Source of the DNA: Daejeonella sp.
GTDB lineage: Bacteria; Bacteroidota; Bacteroidia; Sphingobacteriales; Sphingobacteriaceae
Length of the DNA stretch: 64,000 nucleotides
Assembly: GCF_030695525.1 (NCBI RefSeq)
Contig: NZ_JAUYSS010000068.1
Location: 1 to 64,000 of the forward strand
Direction: 5' to 3'
Of this stretch, positions 18,312 to 28,256 are shown in pieces. A program made the translations under genes and the position numbers. The first letter of the stretch is position 1. The number at the start of each line of letters is the position of its first letter. The notes under the pieces are model-generated. The model worked only from the letters and a program-made list of their open reading frames with translations, had not been told where the DNA came from and did no database searches.

Positions 18312-19757
18312 ATGTTAAATATCTACGAGAACGAGTTCAACAATTGGATTGACAAAGAGAAAAAAGCGATAGAATTGATTAATGTGGTAGGCAAGCTTTG
18401 GTTTGACCGTTCAATAGAACTCCTGCTTTTCCGGAAACCTCTGTTTGACATTGGGAGCAGTGAAATTCTTGCACATCACCAGTATGCACGTAAAATTGTC
18501 AATAAGAATATTTCAATTTATGAAAGCCTTGCAATTGCTCAGGCCATTGCTAATTCCAATCTGGCGCCTTCCCGTATTGATATTGGTCGATTAGCTGCCG
18601 AATGGATTGATGCAGATGGTAAATATTCTAATATTGAAGATTTTGTAATTAAAAAACTGGTACACCATATCGGGAAAGACAAAATAAAAATGCAGTCGAG
18701 GGATGTGGTTCTTTATGGTTTTGGCCGTATAGGCAGAATAGCTGCAAGGGAATTAGTAATGCAGGCCGGTAAAGGAGAACAGTTGCGACTCAGGGCCATC
18801 GTTACCCGTTCTTACAGTGATGAAGACCTGATCAAACGGGCTGATTTATTGAGAAATGATTCGGTTCACGGTCCTTTTTTGGGGACTATCACAGAGGATT
18901 TTGAAAAAAAGGCTTTGGTGATTAATGGTCAGCTTATTTTTATGATTGCGGCTAAAGATCCTGCTGAGGTAGATTATACAAGATATGGCATCAGTAATGC
19001 GCTTTTGATTGATAATACCGGGGTATTACGAGACAGGGAAGGACTCGGACAACATCTTGCATCAAAAGGGATAGAACGGGTACTTTTAACAGCTCCCGGC
19101 AAAGGAGATGTTCCGAATATTGTTTTCGGAGTAAATCAAAACGATTTTAAAAAAGAGGAGACTATTTTTTCTGCCGCTTCATGTACTACCAATGCAATAG
19201 TGCCGGTATTGAAGATTATTCAGGATGCCTTTGGGATTGAAAAGGGGCATATTGAAACGGTTCACAGTTATACCAATGACCAGAACCTGCTGGATAATTA
19301 TCATAAGAAATACCGAAGGGGACGTTCAGCAGCTTTGAATATGGTGATAACTGAGACAGGGGCAGACAAAGCAGTATCGAAAGTCTTCCCGGCTTTGGAA
19401 GGTAAGTTAACAGGAAATGCGGTACGGGTTCCAACTCCCGATGTATCACTGGCAATTCTTAACCTAACCCTGAATACTGAGGTTACGAAATCTGATATTG
19501 AAAAGGTTTTGAAAGAGGCTTCCCTTTTTGGTGATATGGTTGAACAGATTGAATATTCGATCTCCAATGAACTGGTATCGAGTGATGTGATAGGAAATAG
19601 TCATGCTTCTATTGTAGATGGGCCGGCAACTATCTTATCAAAAGATGGCAGATCAGCAGTAATCTATGTATGGTATGATAATGAATATGGCTATACCAGG
19701 CAGGTGGTGAGATTGGCAAAATCGCTGGCGGGGGTGATTAGGTTGACGTATTATTAA
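18312..19757 (+). CDS. gap: Glyceraldehyde-3-phosphate dehydrogenase, long form
   Basis: 481 aa, about 140 longer than classical GAPDH because of an N-terminal helical extension. The NAD-binding Rossmann motif YGFGRIGRIAAREL begins near residue 135. The catalytic segment SAASCTTNAIVPV has the active Cys at 291, and TVHSYTNDQNLLDN follows. This long type coexists with short GAPDH in many Bacteroidota. The glycolytic or gluconeogenic direction cannot be read from sequence. Confidence 0.93.
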   Translation: MLNIYENEFNNWIDKEKKAIELINVVGKLWFDRSIELLLFRKPLFDIGSSEILAHHQYARKIVNKNISIYESLAIAQAIANSNLAPSRIDIGRLAAEWIDADGKYSNIEDFVIKKLVHHIGKDKIKMQSRDVVLYGFGRIGRIAARELVMQAGKGEQLRLRAIVTRSYSDEDLIKRADLLRNDSVHGPFLGTITEDFEKKALVINGQLIFMIAAKDPAEVDYTRYGISNALLIDNTGVLRDREGLGQHLASKGIERVLLTAPGKGDVPNIVFGVNQNDFKKEETIFSAASCTTNAIVPVLKIIQDAFGIEKGHIETVHSYTNDQNLLDNYHKKYRRGRSAALNMVITETGADKAVSKVFPALEGKLTGNAVRVPTPDVSLAILNLTLNTEVTKSDIEKVLKEASLFGDMVEQIEYSISNELVSSDVIGNSHASIVDGPATILSKDGRSAVIYVWYDNEYGYTRQVVRLAKSLAGVIRLTYY

Positions 19758-19909
19758 TTGAGAGTTGAGAATGGAGAGTTGAGAATGAGGTGTTTACGGA
19801 GAAGGATGTCATCCCGACGCAGGAGGGAACTTAGCTAATTAGTTGACAATTGAAAATAGAGAGTTGGAATGTATTCCAACTCTAATAATTATAAATAAAC
19901 ATTAATACA
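19758..19909. repeat. Repeat spacer with GGATGTCATCCCGACG copy 3
   Basis: GAGAGTTGAGAATG units (19760-19790) are followed by GGATGTCATCCCGACGCAGG and AGGGAACTTAGCTAA at 19803-19837. The order, low-complexity units then the dispersed repeat, is the same as at 16396-16480. Confidence 0.7.
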
Positions 19910-20701
19910 ATGCTTACTATTCCAATTTACCAGGTTGATGCGTTCAGTGATAAGTTGTTTGGAGGAAATCCGGCAGCTATCTGTCCGCTTAAGGAATGGC
20001 TGCCTGCACCTCAGATGCAGAAAATTGCAGCAGAAAATAATTTGGCAGAAACCGCATTCTTCATTCCTCAGGGAAAGGATTTTGAGTTACGATGGTTTAC
20101 ACCCGAGTCGGAAGTGGATCTCTGTGGTCATGCAACACTTGCCACGGCCCATGTTTTGTTCACCTTATTGAATTATGAGGGTGATACGGTTCATTTCCAT
20201 ACCCTGAAGGCCGGTACCCTTACGGTTAGCCGTAAGGATGATCTTTATACCCTCGACTTCCCTTCGCGTGCTCCAAAGAACTGTGATGTCCCTGCGGGCT
20301 TGATTGAGGCCCTGGGAGGCAGAAAGCCTGTGGAGGTTTTACGTTCAAGGGATTATTTCATCGTTTATGAAACTGAAGCCGATGTTTTGGCCTTAGAACC
20401 AAATTTTGCTGCTTTAAGCCGCATAGAATCCTTAGGTTTTGTGGTAACCGCTCCCGGAGAAAACTCTGATTTTGTTTCCCGGTTTTTCGCCCCTTCTGCA
20501 GGTATTGATGAAGACCCCGTTACCGGATCTTCGCACTGTAACCTGATCCCATACTGGGCAGATCGATTAGGAAAATTTAAACTTCATGCCTACCAGGTAT
20601 CCGCTCGACGAGGTGAGTTATGGTGCGAGCATAAAGGGGATAGGGTATTGATGTCGGGGAAAGCGGTTACTTATTTGAAGGGAGAAATATTTTTAAGCTG
20701 A
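19910..20701 (+). CDS. PhzF family isomerase-like protein
   Basis: 263 aa. Starts with IPIYQVDAFSDKLFGGNPAA, the PhzF/DapF-fold beginning. The catalytic-Glu segment is NNLAETAFF, with WFTPESEVDLCGHATLA and DPVTGSSHCNL following. The family includes trans-2,3-dihydro-3-hydroxyanthranilate isomerase, but no phenazine genes are present, so the substrate is unknown. Confidence 0.9.
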   Translation: MLTIPIYQVDAFSDKLFGGNPAAICPLKEWLPAPQMQKIAAENNLAETAFFIPQGKDFELRWFTPESEVDLCGHATLATAHVLFTLLNYEGDTVHFHTLKAGTLTVSRKDDLYTLDFPSRAPKNCDVPAGLIEALGGRKPVEVLRSRDYFIVYETEADVLALEPNFAALSRIESLGFVVTAPGENSDFVSRFFAPSAGIDEDPVTGSSHCNLIPYWADRLGKFKLHAYQVSARRGELWCEHKGDRVLMSGKAVTYLKGEIFLS

Positions 20702-20751
20702 AAGCTTAAAGCCGAAAGCAAAAAGCTTAAAGCTAGGGGCAATAACCATTC

Positions 20752-21120
20752 ATGAAAGTTAATAATCTTAGATCGACTAGCTATTTAACCATCCATAAAT
20801 TGGATGAACGGAGTTTTATAGCATGGACACCCAACTATTTAGGACTCTTTGTACCTAAATTAATTTATGAGTTTGATACTGATGGACAGAATTTAAAAAT
20901 CAGAACTATAGGTTTTCTAAAAGTGTTATTTTTAAATTGGTTAATTTATTGTGGAATGATTTCGCTAGTTGTTTATTTTTTGGATAATAGCATTGAACAA
21001 CTAATCTCGGCCTACCCTTTTTTCCTAGGAATATTTGTATTCCTGATTTTACTGAATTACATAGTTATATTTTCCACACGTTGGAAAGTCGAACAACAAT
21101 TTAATAATAACAGCCATTAA
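20752..21120 (+). CDS. Small uncharacterised membrane protein
   Basis: 122 aa. A polar N-terminal half (TIHKLDERSFIAWTPNYLGL) is followed by two transmembrane helices (about 60-80 and 87-110). No family recognised. It is preceded by AAAGCTTAAAGC-type low-complexity sequence. Confidence 0.55.
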   Translation: MKVNNLRSTSYLTIHKLDERSFIAWTPNYLGLFVPKLIYEFDTDGQNLKIRTIGFLKVLFLNWLIYCGMISLVVYFLDNSIEQLISAYPFFLGIFVFLILLNYIVIFSTRWKVEQQFNNNSH

Positions 21121-21154
21121 CAGAGGCTTGTTTCAATTGCTGCTAAAGTGGTTT

Positions 21155-21268
21155 ATGAAAATTCAGTTCTTTCTATTGCATTTAGTGCTAGCTTGCGGTC
21201 GAAATACAATTAATTCAGCGCCTGCAACAAGCCAGAAAAACGTGGTCAGCAGAAAGATTAAGAATTAA
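21155..21268 (+). CDS. Possible 37-aa lipoprotein or gene remnant
   Basis: Too short for the ORF track. The ATG at 21155 opens a frame beginning MKIQFFLLHLVLACGRN, with a convincing lipobox (LVLAC), ending at TAA 21268. It may be a tiny lipoprotein or the surviving 5' end of a deleted lipoprotein gene. No homology known to me. Confidence 0.35.
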   Translation: MKIQFFLLHLVLACGRNTINSAPATSQKNVVSRKIKN

Positions 21269-21318
21269 TTTCAAATGAAGCTGTCATCCTCAGACCTCAG
21301 ACATCAGACAACTATTTT

Positions 21319-22026
21319 TTAGAAATTCGGTTTCAAAACATATTTCTCATAGAACCTGAAAATATGTTCTGTAGCTTCTTCGGCAGTATCCACCAAACGG
21401 TATAGATTCAGGTCATCTTCGTTGATATTATGCTCCTGCTCCAGCATATGGGTTTTTACCCAATCCATCAATCCTGACCAGTAATCAACACCGACCAATA
21501 CGATTGGAAAGCGCGCAACTTTTCCGGTTTGTATGAGGGTTAGTGCTTCGAACATCTCGTCCATAGTTCCAAATCCACCCGGAAGAATAATGAATCCCTG
21601 TGAGTATTTCATAAACATCACTTTACGCACGAAGAAATAATCAAAGTCGAGGGTTTTATCACGGTCGATGTATTTATTATGGAATTGTTCGAAAGGGAGG
21701 TCAATATTTAACCCGACCGATTTACCTCCGGCCTCAAAGGCACCTTTATTGGCAGCTTCCATAATACCGGGGCCGCCACCTGATATTACTCCGTATCCCC
21801 GTTCCGTCAGCATCCTGGCACAGTCTTCGGCCAGTTTAAAATATTTATTTTCGTGTGATGTTCTCGCAGAACCAAAAATAGAAACACAGGGTCCGATTTT
21901 GGCCAGTTTTTCAAAACCATCCACAAATTCGGCCATAATTTTAAAGATCTGCCAGGAATCTGTGACTTTAATTTCCTGCCAGTTTTTATTTTCAAATGCA
22001 TGTCTTATTTTATCGTCATTACTCAT
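21319..22026 (-). CDS. LOG family protein (TIGR00730 type), second copy
   Basis: 235 aa. SIFGSARTSHENKYF, GYGVISGGGPGIMEAANKGA and ILPGGFGTMDEMFEALT are the LOG signatures. It is longer than the 194-aa paralogue, with an N-terminal helical extension. A predicted nucleotide phosphoribohydrolase; substrate unproven. Confidence 0.9.
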   Translation of the reverse strand: MSNDDKIRHAFENKNWQEIKVTDSWQIFKIMAEFVDGFEKLAKIGPCVSIFGSARTSHENKYFKLAEDCARMLTERGYGVISGGGPGIMEAANKGAFEAGGKSVGLNIDLPFEQFHNKYIDRDKTLDFDYFFVRKVMFMKYSQGFIILPGGFGTMDEMFEALTLIQTGKVARFPIVLVGVDYWSGLMDWVKTHMLEQEHNINEDDLNLYRLVDTAEEATEHIFRFYEKYVLKPNF

Positions 22027-22044
22027 ATTGGATTCAGAATGGGG

Positions 22045-23553
22045 TTAAAATTGAGTTTTGCTGGTAGCGGGTTTACTGATTAGTAATAAACCAATAAAGG
22101 TGATCAAGCCATTTACCACGATGAGTTCATTATCAAAAATATAGCCACCCATTAGCGTTTTTGAATTTGCATTCAGAAATAAGCAAATTGCAGGGGATAA
22201 CAAACAAATGAAAGGCACAAGTTTGTCCTTAACACCCCTGTTTTTCATAAATAAACCGAAACCATAAAGTCCCAGTAATGGACCATAGGTATATGACGCT
22301 ACTGTGAATATCGCACTTACAACAGCCGCATTATTTACAATATTGAACAATATGATAACTGTGAACATCAGCAGGGAAAGACCAATATGAACCATATGTC
22401 TGGTTCGGATTGCTGCAGGAGAGTTTAAATCTTCCCTTTTTGAGAATCCCAGGAAATCTACACAAAAGGAAGTGGTTAGAGCAGTTAATGCCGAATCGGT
22501 AGTAGCAAAAGTAGCCGCGGTTAACCCGAGCATGAAAACCACAGCCGGAACCATTGATAAATGGTTGAAAGCAATTTCAGGGAAAAGAAAATCGGTTCTT
22601 GGTTTACCTGTAACATGGTCGAGCGGAAGTTCAATTCCATTTTTGCTTGCATAAACATAGAGTAATGCACCTACACTAAGGAAGAATATATTAACAATCA
22701 CAAAAACAGTGGTGAAAGTGAACATGTTTTTCTGGGCTTCTCTGATATTATTGCAGCTCAAATTCTTCTGCATCATATCCTGATCCAGGCCTACCATCGC
22801 TATCGTTACAAAAATACCTCCCAGCAATTGTTTGCTGACATGGAACTTACTGGTCATAAAATCTTCATAAAAGAACACTTTCGAATAACCACTATGTTTG
22901 ATGGTTTCGAAGGCCTCAATTAAATTCAGATCGAGGCTGTCGCAGATAAAAAATATGGTGAGTATGACCGATGAAACCAAAAACAAGGTTTGAAGGATGT
23001 CGGTTATGATTATGGTTTTTAAGCCACCTTTAAAAGTGTAGGACCAGATTAAGGTGAGTGCTATAAGCACTGTGGCCCAGAATGGCAGACCATAAGAATC
23101 GAAAATAAAGCGTTGTAATACGATAACCACGAGGTATAAACGGAAGGAAGAACCAACTGTACGGCTCAAAAGAAAGATACTGGCAGCAGTTTTATAGCTG
23201 TATATACCTAAACGCTCTTCAATATAGGTGTAAATCGAAGTCAGGTTCATACGGTAGTATAGTGGAAGCAGTACAGTAGCGATGATGATGAATCCTATGG
23301 CATTACCTAAAACGAATTGAAAATATTTAAACTCATTTCCTGCGGGATTACCAACTTCGCCCGGGACTGAGATAAAGGTTACCCCTGATAAAGCAGTCCC
23401 AATCATACCAAAAGCTACCAGATACCATTTTGAATTCCGGTTTGCGGTAAAAAAGGTTGAATTGTCGGAAGACTTTTTGGATGTGAAGTAGGAGATGCCT
23501 ATTAACATCAAAAAATATCCAATCAGAAAACTAAGTAAAATTCCCGGAGTCAT
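22045..23553 (-). CDS. Sodium:solute symporter (SSS family)
   Basis: 502 aa with about 13 transmembrane helices. The signature segments are FGMIGTALSGVTFISVPG near residue 50 and GLTAATFATTDSALTALTTSF near 335-355. It imports an unidentified solute with Na+, which fits the Na+-based energetics of the nqr region. It is 18 bases upstream of the LOG gene on the same strand and may be co-transcribed with it. Confidence 0.9.
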   Translation of the reverse strand: MTPGILLSFLIGYFLMLIGISYFTSKKSSDNSTFFTANRNSKWYLVAFGMIGTALSGVTFISVPGEVGNPAGNEFKYFQFVLGNAIGFIIIATVLLPLYYRMNLTSIYTYIEERLGIYSYKTAASIFLLSRTVGSSFRLYLVVIVLQRFIFDSYGLPFWATVLIALTLIWSYTFKGGLKTIIITDILQTLFLVSSVILTIFFICDSLDLNLIEAFETIKHSGYSKVFFYEDFMTSKFHVSKQLLGGIFVTIAMVGLDQDMMQKNLSCNNIREAQKNMFTFTTVFVIVNIFFLSVGALLYVYASKNGIELPLDHVTGKPRTDFLFPEIAFNHLSMVPAVVFMLGLTAATFATTDSALTALTTSFCVDFLGFSKREDLNSPAAIRTRHMVHIGLSLLMFTVIILFNIVNNAAVVSAIFTVASYTYGPLLGLYGFGLFMKNRGVKDKLVPFICLLSPAICLFLNANSKTLMGGYIFDNELIVVNGLITFIGLLLISKPATSKTQF

Positions 23554-23878
23554 ATGGTTTTTAAAATTGATAATCTGCGCAAATTAATAATTAAGTTCTG
23601 AATATTCTCTTTACTGGTATTACTAAACGTTATGGGATTGCTTTGTCGTGCTGCCCTTCCGGTCAGGCGGGCCTCCAAAGACAGTTGGATTGTTTCATCG
23701 TGCTTGTCCGCCCGGTCGTCTTTTGTCATTGCGAGTGTAGCGAAGCAATTTCCTTACTACTATTACTGAATGTCATGAGATTGCTTCGTCGTACCTCCTC
23801 GCAATGGCAGTCAGAGTAAGCCAGTATTTTCTAATAAACCCATGCAAAAAAGACTAAGTTTAACTATAAATTTGCAGA
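23554..23878. repeat. Spacer with imperfect hairpin repeat and recR promoter
   Basis: Two diverged copies of a unit starting TTACT-TATTACT and running through GATTGCTTCGTCGT lie at 23610-23660 and 23752-23800. GTCATTGCGAGTGTAGCGAA at 23727-23746 is partly inverted in GCTTCG...CTCGCAATG at 23783-23808, giving a long imperfect hairpin of a type scattered in many bacterial genomes. A TAAATTTG box at 23867-23874 ends four bases before the recR ATG, so the recR mRNA may be leaderless. No ORF. Confidence 0.6.
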
Positions 23879-24496
23879 ATGAATTTTTCTTCAAAGCTGC
23901 TCGAAAATGCAGTCAATGAATTTTCAAGTTTACCGGGCATAGGTCAGAAAACGGCCCTGCGTTTAGTTTTGCACCTGCTGAACCAGCCTCAGTCGGAGGT
24001 TGAGAAGTTCGGTAATTCACTTTTGATTTTAAAGCGTGACATCCGGTATTGTATTGAATGTCATAATATTTCTGATCATGAGCTTTGTCAGATCTGCAAT
24101 GCTGTAAAACGTGATAAGTCGCTGATTTGCGTGGTAGAAGATACCCGTGATGTGATGGCAATCGAAAATACCGGTCAGTACCAGGGTGGATATCATGTGA
24201 TGGGCGGCTTAATATCTCCGATGGATGGTATCGGGCCTTCGGATTTGAATATCGAAAGCCTTGTAAAACGGGTTCAGGCCGGAGGAATTAAAGAGGTGAT
24301 TCTGGCTCTAAGCGCAACAATGGAAGGTGATACAACAATTTTTTACCTGTATAAGAAACTTAAAGATTTGGGTGTTTCAATCAGTACGATAGCACGAGGA
24401 ATCGCATTTGGAGGTGAGCTTGAGTATGTGGATGAAATTACTCTGGGAAGGTCCATAGCCACCCGGGTACCCTACGAGAACTCATTAGCCAGATGA
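23879..24496 (+). CDS. recR: Recombination protein RecR
   Basis: 205 aa. N-terminal HhH ([20 protein letters not shown]), C4 zinc motif [16 protein letters not shown], Toprim domain beginning [14 protein letters not shown], then the Walker-like C-terminus. It acts with RecF and RecO to load RecA at gaps. dnaX, its frequent neighbour, is absent. Confidence 0.96.
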   Translation: MNFSSKLLENAVNEFSSLPGIGQKTALRLVLHLLNQPQSEVEKFGNSLLILKRDIRYCIECHNISDHELCQICNAVKRDKSLICVVEDTRDVMAIENTGQYQGGYHVMGGLISPMDGIGPSDLNIESLVKRVQAGGIKEVILALSATMEGDTTIFYLYKKLKDLGVSISTIARGIAFGGELEYVDEITLGRSIATRVPYENSLAR

Positions 24497-24518
24497 ATCT
24501 GATTAATAATATAAAAAA

Positions 24519-25334
24519 ATGAACCTTAAAAATAAAACGGTAATTATTACAGGTGCTTCGTCCGGAATAGGCAGGTCATGTGCCGAGGAGTTTGCAAAAA
24601 AAGGTTCAAACCTTGTGTTAGGGGCACGTCAGTATGTTGCTCTATGTGAAATAGCGCAGGATCTGGAGGCAAAGTATGGAATTAAAGCAGTTGCTGTTCG
24701 CTGTGATGTATCAAAAGAAGCAGATTGTCAGGATTTGATTAACCAGGCAATGGCGACATTTAATCGTATTGATGTTCTGGTTAACAATGCCGGAATCTCA
24801 ATGCGTGCCTTGTTTACAGACCTTGATCTGCAGGTATTGCGTAACCTGATGGATGTCAATTTTTGGGGTGCGGTGTATTGCACAAAATATGCGATTCCTG
24901 AATTGCTAAAACATCAGGGTTCCGTTGTAGGGGTTTCTTCAATAGCAGGTTATCGCGGCTTACCCGGCAGAACTGGATATTCTGCTTCTAAATTTGCATT
25001 GAATGGCTTTCTGGAGGCATTACGGGTAGAAAATCTTAAAACCGGATTGCATGTGATGATCGCCTCTCCGGGATTCACCTCTTCAAATATCCGCAAGGTT
25101 GCTTTGGTTAAAGATGGTACCGCTCAGGGCGAAACCAGTATGGATGAAGATAAAATGATGAGTTCGGGAGAGGTAGCCCAAATCATAGTCAGAGGAATAG
25201 AACAGCGAAAACGCTCATTGATCATGACGGCCCAGGGGAAACTTACTGTATTATTGAATAAAATCCTACCGGCCTGGTTAGACGGACTCGTATACAATCA
25301 TTTTACGAAAGAAAAGGATCCCCTTATTAGATGA
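24519..25334 (+). CDS. Short-chain dehydrogenase/reductase
   Basis: 271 aa classical SDR. Cofactor motif TGASSGIGRSCAEEFA, NNAG (VLVNNAGIS), and catalytic YSASK with Tyr154 and Lys158. The arrangement resembles DltE/Rv-type SDRs acting on hydrophobic substrates. Its stop overlaps the start of the hydrolase (ATGA), so they form an operon. Confidence 0.92.
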   Translation: MNLKNKTVIITGASSGIGRSCAEEFAKKGSNLVLGARQYVALCEIAQDLEAKYGIKAVAVRCDVSKEADCQDLINQAMATFNRIDVLVNNAGISMRALFTDLDLQVLRNLMDVNFWGAVYCTKYAIPELLKHQGSVVGVSSIAGYRGLPGRTGYSASKFALNGFLEALRVENLKTGLHVMIASPGFTSSNIRKVALVKDGTAQGETSMDEDKMMSSGEVAQIIVRGIEQRKRSLIMTAQGKLTVLLNKILPAWLDGLVYNHFTKEKDPLIR

Positions 25335-26170
25335 AGCTGAAGTATTTTCTGTTAATTTTAATCCTGGCGTCTGTTTTGGAGCTTTCTGCGAAAGTTTTGA
25401 TTAGCAAGGATATTCCTTACCGTGAAAATTCAACGGATATCCGAAATCGTCTGGATGTTTATTATCCTGAAAATACCCAGAAGTCAAAAGACGTGTTGGT
25501 TTTTATCCATGGAGGCTCCTGGAACAGTGGAAAAAAAGAGATCTATTGGTGGTTGGGTAAAAATATGGCCAGGAAAAATGTCGTATCAGTGATTATTAAT
25601 TATAGCCTGAGTCCGGAATCTCAATATGAAAACATGGCTTTAGATTGTGCTTTGGCAATAAAATGGGTTAAGGATAGTATTGCCCGATTTGGGGGGCGAT
25701 CAGACCGGATCTTTGTTATGGGGCATTCGGCCGGTGGGCATCTGGCAGCATTGATCAATAATGACCCAAGGTTTTTTGAAAGTACAGGGATTCCTAATCC
25801 AATAAAAGGAGTAATTCTGAATGATAGTTTCGGTTTAGATATGTATGAATATTTGACAGTTGCCGAGCCGGATGAACATACAGAGGATTTCCTGAATGCA
25901 TTTTCCAGGGATCAGGAAACATGGAAAACAGCTTCACCGATGTATTATCTCCAAAATGTAATGAAGCCATTTCTGGTTTTTGTCGGAGAGCGGACCTATC
26001 CGGCAATAAAACTACAATCTAAGCGCCTTTATGACGAACTTCTCAAAGCCAATAAGACCATTGAGATGAAATACATAGAAAGAAAAAGGCACAAGGGAAT
26101 GATCATTCAAATGATTTCCCGGAAAAATCAGATGTATGATCTAATTCTGGAATTTATGGCTAAAGCTTAA
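25331..26170 (+). CDS. Alpha/beta hydrolase, esterase type
   Basis: 279 aa. A short hydrophobic N-terminus (possible signal peptide), oxyanion segment FIHGGSWNSG, and nucleophile elbow GHSAGGHLAAL with Ser133. The HGG and GxSxG motifs place it in the hormone-sensitive-lipase/BD-FAE-like group. It overlaps the upstream SDR by four bases. Confidence 0.87.
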   Translation: MKLKYFLLILILASVLELSAKVLISKDIPYRENSTDIRNRLDVYYPENTQKSKDVLVFIHGGSWNSGKKEIYWWLGKNMARKNVVSVIINYSLSPESQYENMALDCALAIKWVKDSIARFGGRSDRIFVMGHSAGGHLAALINNDPRFFESTGIPNPIKGVILNDSFGLDMYEYLTVAEPDEHTEDFLNAFSRDQETWKTASPMYYLQNVMKPFLVFVGERTYPAIKLQSKRLYDELLKANKTIEMKYIERKRHKGMIIQMISRKNQMYDLILEFMAKA

Positions 26171-26203
26171 AAATTTCAGTGGGCAACAGTAGCCAATAGA
26201 TTA

Positions 26204-27490
26204 CTAAATCTTCCTCTGTATTTTTCTGATCGCTGATTCAATTGATTTTTCAGGTTCAATAATATTATATTCTCCCCAGAATTCAGGATCAGCGAAGTTG
26301 GATACCTTGTCCATCATGATCACGTTTTGCCTTAATTTCTGAGTTGCTTTTTGTGGTTCGTTTGTTTTCTTTCTCCAATCGGTTACAGCCATCTCGACTG
26401 ATGTTTCATAGGTTGTATTAAACAGTCTTTTGTCCCAGTTAACCCTGAAAGTGATATCACCGCGTGAATAACTAAACAGCCATTTTCCGTTTTGCTCGCG
26501 ATAATTGATCTGGTAGCTGGCTTCAATAGGGTATACTTCGGCTCCCGCGGGTTTCTTTTGGGTAAACATCAAGGCTGCGGCTTTTCTGTCTTCAACATTG
26601 AGGTTGAATGTAGCGCTTATAATAGCCATACTTTCAGTATCTATAAATAACTTGCCATAATAAAGTGGTGCAGTAATCGCGGGCTTTTGCTTGAAGGCCA
26701 GCACATATACCTTTCTTTCATCAATCTGGGTATTATTCTCCATAGAGAAATCATAAACTTTCAATGCGTCATCAGTAAAAATCAAGCCCGGATATTTCAT
26801 AATATCGAGGAACATTGTGGTATAGGGTCCACCCTGTAATTTGAAGGTCAGGGTGTCAAGTCTGGTATAGTCTGTATTTTTACGCCCTTTGAAAAGTTCA
26901 ATAAAATCATCAACATTACTCATGTAAGGCTGCTTTTGGATCTCTACTACTGATTCTGAAAGTGATAAATATGTTCTTCGCTTTCTGATCGTCTCGCGGT
27001 AAAATCCAGTCATCAGATTCTGGTCACTACTGTAATTCTGCTCTATTCTGCTTATTGCCTGATTAAAAAGTTTTTCAGCATCGTTTGTAGAAATAATAAT
27101 CTCGCTTAAGGCAATGTTGAAGGCTTCAAGAAGGATCTCGTTATTTTCCGGCTTTAAATCTTTAATACTAATCACCTTATTTTTATATCCCAGAAAGGAA
27201 ATCATTAGATCGGCATTGGCGTTTTCCCTGGGTACTTTTAAAGAAAACTCACCTTCACTATTGCTTACCCCGGCAATGTTTGTTCCAAGGACTGATAATG
27301 TGGCAAAAGCAAGTTCTTTTTTACTTTTACTATCCAAAATGATTCCCTTAAATTGGGTAAAACTGCTGGTATCACTTTGACCGAATGCTGTTGTTGAAGT
27401 AAAAATATTCAGGGAAAATATGGCAATGATCAATAAAAGTGTTGAGCCTGTCAGTAATCCTTTAATGTTTAGGTGTCCCGGGTTTTTCAT
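26204..27490 (-). CDS. Secreted carboxypeptidase-regulatory-like domain protein
   Basis: 428 aa. Signal peptide with probable cleavage after AFGQ. Residues about 45-130 are a CarboxypepD_reg-like beta domain (GIILDSKSKKELAFATLSVLG, SNSEGEFSLKVP). The remainder is a beta-rich domain common to Bacteroidota outer-envelope proteins. There is no TonB plug or barrel. It is probably periplasmic or outer-membrane associated; role unknown. Confidence 0.8.
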   Translation of the reverse strand: MKNPGHLNIKGLLTGSTLLLIIAIFSLNIFTSTTAFGQSDTSSFTQFKGIILDSKSKKELAFATLSVLGTNIAGVSNSEGEFSLKVPRENANADLMISFLGYKNKVISIKDLKPENNEILLEAFNIALSEIIISTNDAEKLFNQAISRIEQNYSSDQNLMTGFYRETIRKRRTYLSLSESVVEIQKQPYMSNVDDFIELFKGRKNTDYTRLDTLTFKLQGGPYTTMFLDIMKYPGLIFTDDALKVYDFSMENNTQIDERKVYVLAFKQKPAITAPLYYGKLFIDTESMAIISATFNLNVEDRKAAALMFTQKKPAGAEVYPIEASYQINYREQNGKWLFSYSRGDITFRVNWDKRLFNTTYETSVEMAVTDWRKKTNEPQKATQKLRQNVIMMDKVSNFADPEFWGEYNIIEPEKSIESAIRKIQRKI

Positions 27491-27953
27491 GGCAAATGTT
27501 TGAAAAATTGTTTTTAAATAATTGGTTATACAAATTTAAGCATGGAAACCGGTTTTGATAGATGATATATATCACATATTTCCTGGTCTTGGAATTTCTG
27601 ATTGAAGGTGTTCAGACAAAATTGGGATTATTTTAGAATTTAAATATTAATATCTTGATTATCAATATTTTGCAAATTTAAATTGGAGCACTATTTAATA
27701 TTGAGCTTCGGGAGTAAAATAATATATGACAGAAAATAAACGCACCTGACTGAAAATGTTACATAAAGCCTTGATAACCTGAGTGCTAATGGGTAAAGAA
27801 GAGCTTAAGATTCCGTTTATAGTGCCCTGGTTTTTGTTAAGAATCATAAGTCATGGAATTTGAAATATTATTTCAGGCTTTACTTTGCAGTGATTTTTCT
27901 GAGCCGGATAATTTCTAATTTTAGCGCATTGTCTAATGTAAATTCTAAGAAAC
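27491..27953. other. 463-base AT-rich spacer, no gene seen
   Basis: It lies between divergent genes and carries only short ORFs. The one visible feature is the 12-bp palindrome TGATATATATCA at 27563-27574, about 75 bases upstream of the minus-strand gene; this could be an operator or a chance AT palindrome. Confidence 0.4.
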
Positions 27954-28256
27954 ATGTTAAATACTCCCATAGGTCGTTTCCGATTCATTGCTTTTGTAGA
28001 AGGTTGTTCTTTTCTGCTCATTGGGCTTACGATGATCCTAAAGTACCGCTATGATATGCCCGAACCTAATTATGTCGTGGGAATGGTGCATGGCCTGCTT
28101 TTTATTCTTTATGTTTTATTGCTGCTTCAGGTGACTTACATTTACAAATGGTCGTTTTGGATGCTGACCCGTGGTTTTATTGCATCTTTAATCCCATTTG
28201 GGACATTCTATGCTGATAAGAAGTGGTTTTCAAAGCAAGATTCGCAAATCTTATGA
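27954..28256 (+). CDS. DUF3817 membrane protein
   Basis: 100 aa, three transmembrane helices. RFRFIAFVEGCSFLLIG and VVGMVHGLLFILYV are the family hallmarks, and IPFGTFYADKKW is the conserved C-terminal segment. DUF3817 proteins often sit near cytochrome oxidase genes, which fits ctaA downstream. Function is unknown. Confidence 0.87.
   Translation: MLNTPIGRFRFIAFVEGCSFLLIGLTMILKYRYDMPEPNYVVGMVHGLLFILYVLLLLQVTYIYKWSFWMLTRGFIASLIPFGTFYADKKWFSKQDSQIL

Noticed and set aside
27860-28054. 64-aa ORF and a 21-aa ORF upstream of DUF3817
   Set aside because: The 64-aa frame overlaps the DUF3817 gene out of frame, and neither shows a conserved pattern.
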